From: Fomes fomentarius
Lineage: Eukaryota; Basidiomycota; Agaricomycetes; Polyporales; Polyporaceae
Assembly: GCA_022606135.1 (NCBI GenBank)
Contig: JABYQN010000014.1
Span: forward strand, 496,001-560,000
Direction: 5' to 3'
DNA: 64,000 nt
Program-made: the position numbers and the translations under genes
Notes under the pieces: model-generated
Told to the model about the DNA's origin: nothing
What the model saw: the letters and a program-made list of their open reading frames with translations, nothing else
The model's database searches: none
In this document: in pieces, positions 58,681 to 64,000 of the stretch
Layout: the number at the start of each line of letters is the position of its first letter
Position numbering within the stretch: the first letter of the stretch is position 1

Positions 58681-61600
58681 GCCTGAAAAACCCCTAGACT
58701 GCTCCTCATGCTTAGAGCTTATTAGAGCCGCGTCGGCGTGCTTTCGCCTTTGGAGTGTGATATCCTAGATGACGCTTACGAGTGTACTGTATGCTATGAT
58801 CCATGTAATGTATACCCCGCGTCCTCAGTTCCTCGGTTCGCGATGGATGTTAATGAAGAATAATGACACGTCTCGGGACCCCGACGAGCGCTGGTGGAGG
58901 CGCCTGAGGGAGACGCGCTTGTGTCGCGGTCATGTGACGGACGCGTTAGTACACGTCGCGTCACCTTCGACTCTTAAGGGTTCGAGTCTCACACCTGATC
59001 CGAGTCTTGGTTTGCCATGCGAGACGAATGTTGGCGAGGTCGAGCGCGAGCAGAAACCTCGAGGGCGTTTGTGGTCTACTAGCGACGTTGTATTTTTATA
59101 TACGTCACTTCAAGTACTACTAGGGTGTTCCGAAGTCACCGTGTAACCACACCTCTCCCAGATGCAGTGGATCCAGTGGTTGCCTTCTTGTCCGCCTCCT
59201 AGGTTTGAGTCGAGTCCGAGTCGGGCTTGCTACCTATGGAATTTCCGACTCAGACTCCGAGCGTGATGGCATACACATTGAATTTGGTGATATGTTCGAT
59301 CGTTTGCTGGGTCGCGTCGATCGGTGGAAGCTTGAGAACATGATGGGATAGCAGGGATCATGCGCCGTGACTGGGAGAGGTGTGGTGGCCCCGGTCACCG
59401 GTATGCCGGAGTCACGGACGGTTTTGTGGGTGAGGTGGTCGAGGATTCCGGACAGAGTGTTTCGCTGAAGAGAGGGTGTGTGTGGATAGTGTCAGGTGTG
59501 TTGCACGGTGCGACGGCCCTCCTACGGCCTCGGGATAGACGGTTCGTTGTAAGAGTGATAGACTGCAGAGAGTCAGGGTCTCGTGGCAGCGAGGTCGTAC
59601 GTTATGCGCATATAGTAGGAGGATATGTAGTGAGAGTGGTAGTTGCACTAGCAGATGTAGTAGCCTCGATGGAAGCGCTGTTCCCCCGCTGTACGAGGAG
59701 CATCAGCCATGGCATGGCGGGCTGAGCTACGCTCGTGATTGATACTGAATCCTTCCGTGCGTGGAGGAACACACGGAAGACGGCGGCGCGTCTATGGCAT
59801 GCAGGCCCTCGCGAGGACATCGACTTGCTACTGGTCGACGTTGGCGTCGACGGAGGAGCACAAGCTCAAGTATCTCAAATAGGGGCAGAAATTTGCGGGT
59901 GCATTTGCGCTGGGGGAGAACACAGAGTGAGTGGCAGAACAACTTGCCGCTCGAAGGCGGGACGACGACTCACCGTTCTCCGAGGCGCTCTGTACGTTCT
60001 GGGCGAGGACTGAGACTCGGAGAACAGGCACGTCACAGGATGCGTAACCTGTGGGGAGACTGCCAAGGAGAATATTATGTGTGAGTTGCCAAGTTCGCCG
60101 GGAAAAAAGCAGAAGTAACGCACGCCGAGGAGAGTTGAACTTCCTTCTATGCTGCGCGCTGTCGGCGCAGACATGTTGGCGTCTGCGAAGGCGAGCGATT
60201 GTCCGTACACTCGGCGTTACCAATAGGGCTAGACTTGGATCAGGGTTTGAATCAGCCACATGCCGCTACACTGGTCTGGGGCGTTGGTTAAACCCGACTG
60301 TATTCGTCACACATAAAAGAACTCACTGTTTGGGTTGAGTAGCGTTAAGCAGATGTATCTTCAGTATGGGGCGTAACGGCGGGTGCGGGAGACATAGCGT
60401 CCATGCGTAGGCTCCTCGATGGGCTCTTCCAGAGGATGCGAATCAGCCGGTCCATGGGATGCTCCTGACCGTCGTAAACTCCAGCGAAGACCAGTGGTCA
60501 TCTCAGCTCGCCCTTCACGATGATAAACTCCTTCGTCAGACTGTGCAGCCCCTTCTTGTAGCTGGATCCACTGAGGAAGACCCGGATGATGTCCTCTCGT
60601 ACGTTTCCGCATATCTGTGGTGTAGGTGCGAGATAGCGTTGTGCATGAGGACGAGGCAGATGGATTCGAGTTCGTCTGCGGGCTCGGAGTGATCCATTGG
60701 GTGCTCTGCTCCGTCGGAGCGAGAGGAACTGAGCCTGTGTGCCCTGGGATGCGGGATTGTGGTCCTCTTGGATGCCGCCTAGGAAGAAGGCTTTCACCTC
60801 CCCCTCGCCTCATCATCATGCAACAGCACTTCCCTCAATGCCCGGAGACATGATCAGTGGACTGGAGGCTAGGCTACGACTCTCTCCTGACCACCATACT
60901 CTAACCGAAAGTGTCCTTGGGACGCGTCTGGCGCACACCCTGAGGCGGATCGGAAATGGAAGGCACACTAGAAGTCATGTGCGCAAAGGACGAATTGGTG
61001 ACAGAAGGACAGCGACCGAGTGCGAGCGTGACAATCATTATGAGCATCTAGCGAAGGTACATAGTAAGAACCGACTTACGTTCTGCACTGTCGTCGCGAT
61101 GGACAGCTGTCTGATCCGTGGAGGACTGGACTTCGGGCCGTTGCGGGTTGGTTTGGCTGGATGATGGTCTGGTGGAGGGCGTTGATATGAGATGTTGCCA
61201 ACGATGCAGGTGGTCGGGCCCTGCAGGACGCGTGGCTCGGATGGCGCCGGATGTAGTAAATGGGGCTCGAGAGAAAGGCGACAAGAGGCAGAAGAGAATG
61301 TCGGGTGACAATATGTCCTCGATACGGCGGCGAGGCATTGGTGCGCTGCTAGTACCTTGTCCGCCACCGTATCCAACACTTTTGAAAGCCTCCGAGGGTG
61401 ATCGATGGAGGGGAGCGTTGTCCCTGGAGGACGCCTTTCTGTAACGAGTTAGTTGTGGTACAGTGGGTGTACATAACCGAACTGCATGAATGGAGATTTG
61501 TACGTCATAAATGCATCTGCGTTCCTGACCGATAGGTTTAGTGATGCAAGTGGCGTGAAGCTGGGGTGTGTCGCGCAGAACCATACTGATGTCCGTACAG

Positions 61601-62746
61601 AGAGCGGCGGCTGTAAGGTTGGGGAGGAGAGAGAAGTAGTCGGCTTACGGGTTCATATACCTCCCTAGGGACAACGAATAATGTCTGTTGTATGCCCGGG
61701 GAAAGGCAAGACGTGTTTGGTGACAAAGGCTGAACAACCCTTTCAATTGCCACTACTGGTTGTGGTATTAACCTTTGTATGTAGGCTAGAAAGACGGTGG
61801 AGGGAACCGGGTTGACACTCCTGATCGTCTTTCTGTGCGAGTATCAGTCACGTTTCGATCGAGCACAAACGTAGGGGTCCCCTCAGTTCACCATTGTATA
61901 TGATACACCGTTCCGGCCGAAAACAGCCTGACACATCGGAGTTGTAATTCCAAGACAGGAGCCACCACGCGAAAAGCAGCCCAGTTTTGAATAAGACACT
62001 CTCGATTAGTTATGTACGGAGGAACAACTTCGTTCACCTGTAGTGATTTCGCATTTCAGCGGGATCGCAAGTTGATTGGCGCCCATTTGAAGCGCCATAA
62101 GTTTAAGGGGTGACCGGTGAGTCGTGACCTGGTCGTGACCACCATGGCCTGGATGTGTTCCACGAGTCGGGGATAGTAGGTACTAACATCTACGCACACT
62201 TCAAAAATTCTCGTCACTAAGCTCTGCACTGGTGAGAAACTGATGACACCGGCAGATCCCTGTTCAAGTTCAACTCAACAATCACTCAGGCTGAAACACT
62301 TGCCACTGAAGGAAGACTTCGAAGTCTACTGTATGGTGTTCGCACTCACTCTACTGCGTCTCACACTGCTCTCAGTATGCTTTATGTTACAGGTTGCCTT
62401 GCTCCGGTGATAGGACAAATTCTGTCTCGGGTTTACGAAATCAGATGACATGTCGCATGACCCAATCCTTGCATACGGCATACGAGACAAGTGGTGTGGG
62501 TAGAGTCCTACGCTGCCGTCGGAACCGGAGACCAAAAGGAGCTAACAACCACTTAAGATTTGAACTGCTGAGTCCGATACGGTAGAATCGTTCCCGTTTT
62601 CGCCCGACCCACGCAATAAGAAGGTTGCGTTTTCCCTCTCCATTCTCCAGATCTGCTGTTCGCCACCACCACTATTTTACTAGTAGTGGTTTCTCAGCGA
62701 GTACCTTCTCACTTGCACCAACCGCCTCCACGTCCACTAATCTGCA
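58681..62746. other. 4.1 kb interval with no confident gene
   Basis: Several minus-strand stretches have coding-like composition (about 59730-60210, 60500-60720 and 61040-61580) with possible short introns, for instance GTGAGT at 59970 and a CAG acceptor at 59916, but I could not assemble a coherent protein or recognise a family. They may be an unassigned divergent gene or relics. A GGTTCGAGTCTC block at 58979-58990 resembles a tRNA B box, but no cloverleaf can be drawn. Confidence 0.4.
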
Positions 62747-64000
62747 ATGGCCGAGAACATGCCGTCTAACGAGAACCTCCACATCCATCACGATTCTGGC
62801 TCTCCTCAAAGCAGCGAAGACCCAAACTACACTACCTTGATCCTCGTCCACGGCTTTGGATGGAGTAGTGGTTTGTCCCTTTCGTGACGTGTTTCTTGGC
62901 ACAGCCCCATGCTGACTATACGCACAGAGGTATGGAAGAGACTTCTTCCATTCGCCCCCTCACACAATGTCCGCATAGTGTCCGTCAATCGCCGCGACTA
63001 TCCCGGTGCCACGCCCTACACAGATCGCGACCGTGCGCTTCTGCAGACCGCTGCTGACGCGACCGAGTCGTCTGTCGCACTCGAAGCTCTGCTCACCTTC
63101 ATGAACGAGCGCGCTCGGGAGCTCCACGACTTTCTCGTCGAGTTCGTGAGAAGCAACAAGATCCCCGTAGCTCGCCACGAGGCCAACGCAGGGGGGATAG
63201 TCATAGTAGGATGGTCCCTTGGCGCAGCCTGGATGACTGCACTCCTCGCCAACGTCGGGTCCTTCCCCGTCGGCGATGTCAAGCTGGGCGACTACATTCG
63301 TCGCATCGTTTTTCTTGGTACGTCCGGTTTCCACATGGGTAGTATACTCTCTTCACAAAGCTCATGTCTACGGCTACCCCAGACCCTGCATACCACAGTT
63401 TGGGATATCCACTGCCTCCGCCCCCTGCCGACGCATGGAACCCATTCATGGACTATTCTCTCGCCCCAGAAGACGCCATGAAGGCATTCGCAGTCTGGGC
63501 AAGCGGCTACTTCTCCCACAGTTCCGCCGACTCGTTCGAGCAGCTCGAGATTCGCAAACCACTGGACTCCCCTCCGCCCACCATCACTACCATGAGCCCC
63601 GAGGAGCTCGCTATGATCCACATGAGCGAGTGTGACTCCATGCTGCACCATAATGCACTGAAGTGTGGCGTGTTCGGTCGCCTGCGCAAGGATGCTCTCC
63701 TCCTCCATGGTGGCCAAGGATCGAAGGAAGGAAACAACCTGCTGCTCGCAGCTGGCGACGAGTGGTCAACCGTCGAGATTCGTCATGTTCTATGCGAGCG
63801 GTCGCTGTGGGAGACTCATTATGGCCTATTCTCGTTGCGTGCCGAGATAGAGGAGAATGCTAAAGCAGGAAAAGCTATTAGAAAGGTCACGTACAGAAGG
63901 GTTCCCGATGCAAACCACTTTGTGAGTAATTAGCCTGCTTTCTTGGCCAGTCTGTGACATACTGATGCACTCTTGCAGGGCCTTTGGGAGTTCCCAGAGC
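62747..64000 (+). CDS. Alpha/beta hydrolase fold protein, 3' end beyond the window
   Basis: Exons 62747-62870, 62928-63317, 63383-63921 and 63979 onward, open to the right edge. The start MAENMPSNENLHIHH leads into TTLILVHGFGWSS, the HGFG oxyanion-loop motif after beta strand 3. Exon 2 contains VRIVSVNRRDYPGAT and the nucleophile elbow GGIVIVGWSLGAAW, where Ser in GWSLG is the likely catalytic nucleophile. Exon 3 reads LAPEDAMKAFAVWASGYFSH, and RRVPDANHFGLWEFPE near the edge supplies the expected catalytic His (NHF). Fungal members are annotated as generic hydrolases or esterases; the substrate is unknown. Splice phases are consistent with donors GTTTGT, GTACGT and GTGAGT. Confidence 0.88.

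Noticed and set aside
58920..58995. Possible tRNA because of GGTTCGAGTCTC
   Set aside because: No paired acceptor stem, no A box at the right distance and no anticodon arm can be drawn.
1..64000. CRISPR arrays, operons or bacterial-type systems
   Set aside because: Genes are spliced eukaryotic units and no spaced repeat array was seen; the short repeats present are minisatellites without spacers.

Overview
This window looks like nuclear DNA from a basidiomycete fungus, most likely a wood-inhabiting agaricomycete. The genes are split by many short GT-AG introns of about 45-70 bases, exons are GC-rich, and the gene set (class I hydrophobin, AA9 LPMO, squalene epoxidase ERG1, EOS1, TSR3, mitochondrial mL41) is typical of that group. 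I rebuilt exon chains by hand from splice consensus, reading-frame continuity and protein similarity. Species and expression are unknown.

Layout. 1-1171: 5' part of an MFS transporter, minus strand, cut by the window edge. 1359-1430: tRNA-Glu(UUC). 1610-4067: divergent pair mL41 (-) and TSR3 (+). 4068-9434: no recognised gene, one minisatellite. 9435-18652: a 29-exon gene for a single-pass membrane protein of about 2,457 residues built from three repeats of about 760 residues (DUF3712-like). 19541-20017: class I hydrophobin behind a block of direct repeats. 21433-22435: NmrA-like NAD(P)-binding protein. 22984-24343: AA9-like LPMO with unusual second-sphere residues and a frameshifted tail. 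26677-28170: ornithine cyclodeaminase/mu-crystallin family enzyme. 28605-29331: unrecognised three-exon gene. 30670-33401: large disordered basic/acidic protein. 34510-37658: a tandem family of one intact and two rearranged copies of a small basic protein gene. 38627-42537: TTC7/Ypp1-like TPR protein. 43196-44972: unrecognised coiled-coil, probably nuclear protein. 45240-46932: Dal5-type MFS transporter. 46933-54560: gene-poor, with minisatellite and diverged repeats. 54561-56244: EOS1-like ER membrane protein. 56905-58680: squalene epoxidase. 58681-62746: no confident gene. 62747-64000: alpha/beta hydrolase, cut by the right edge.

There is no obvious biosynthetic or defence cluster. Functions are a mixture of housekeeping (mitochondrial and cytosolic ribosome, sterol, N-glycosylation, plasma-membrane PI4-kinase scaffold), cell surface and secretion (hydrophobin, LPMO, giant DUF3712 protein) and transport. 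The least described items are the giant triple-repeat protein, the AA9 with altered second-sphere residues, and the small tandem gene family with a recombinant copy. Two conserved genes (TSR3 and the LPMO) each need one extra base in a run of five G/C to read through, which points to homopolymer errors in the assembly or to two real frameshifts.
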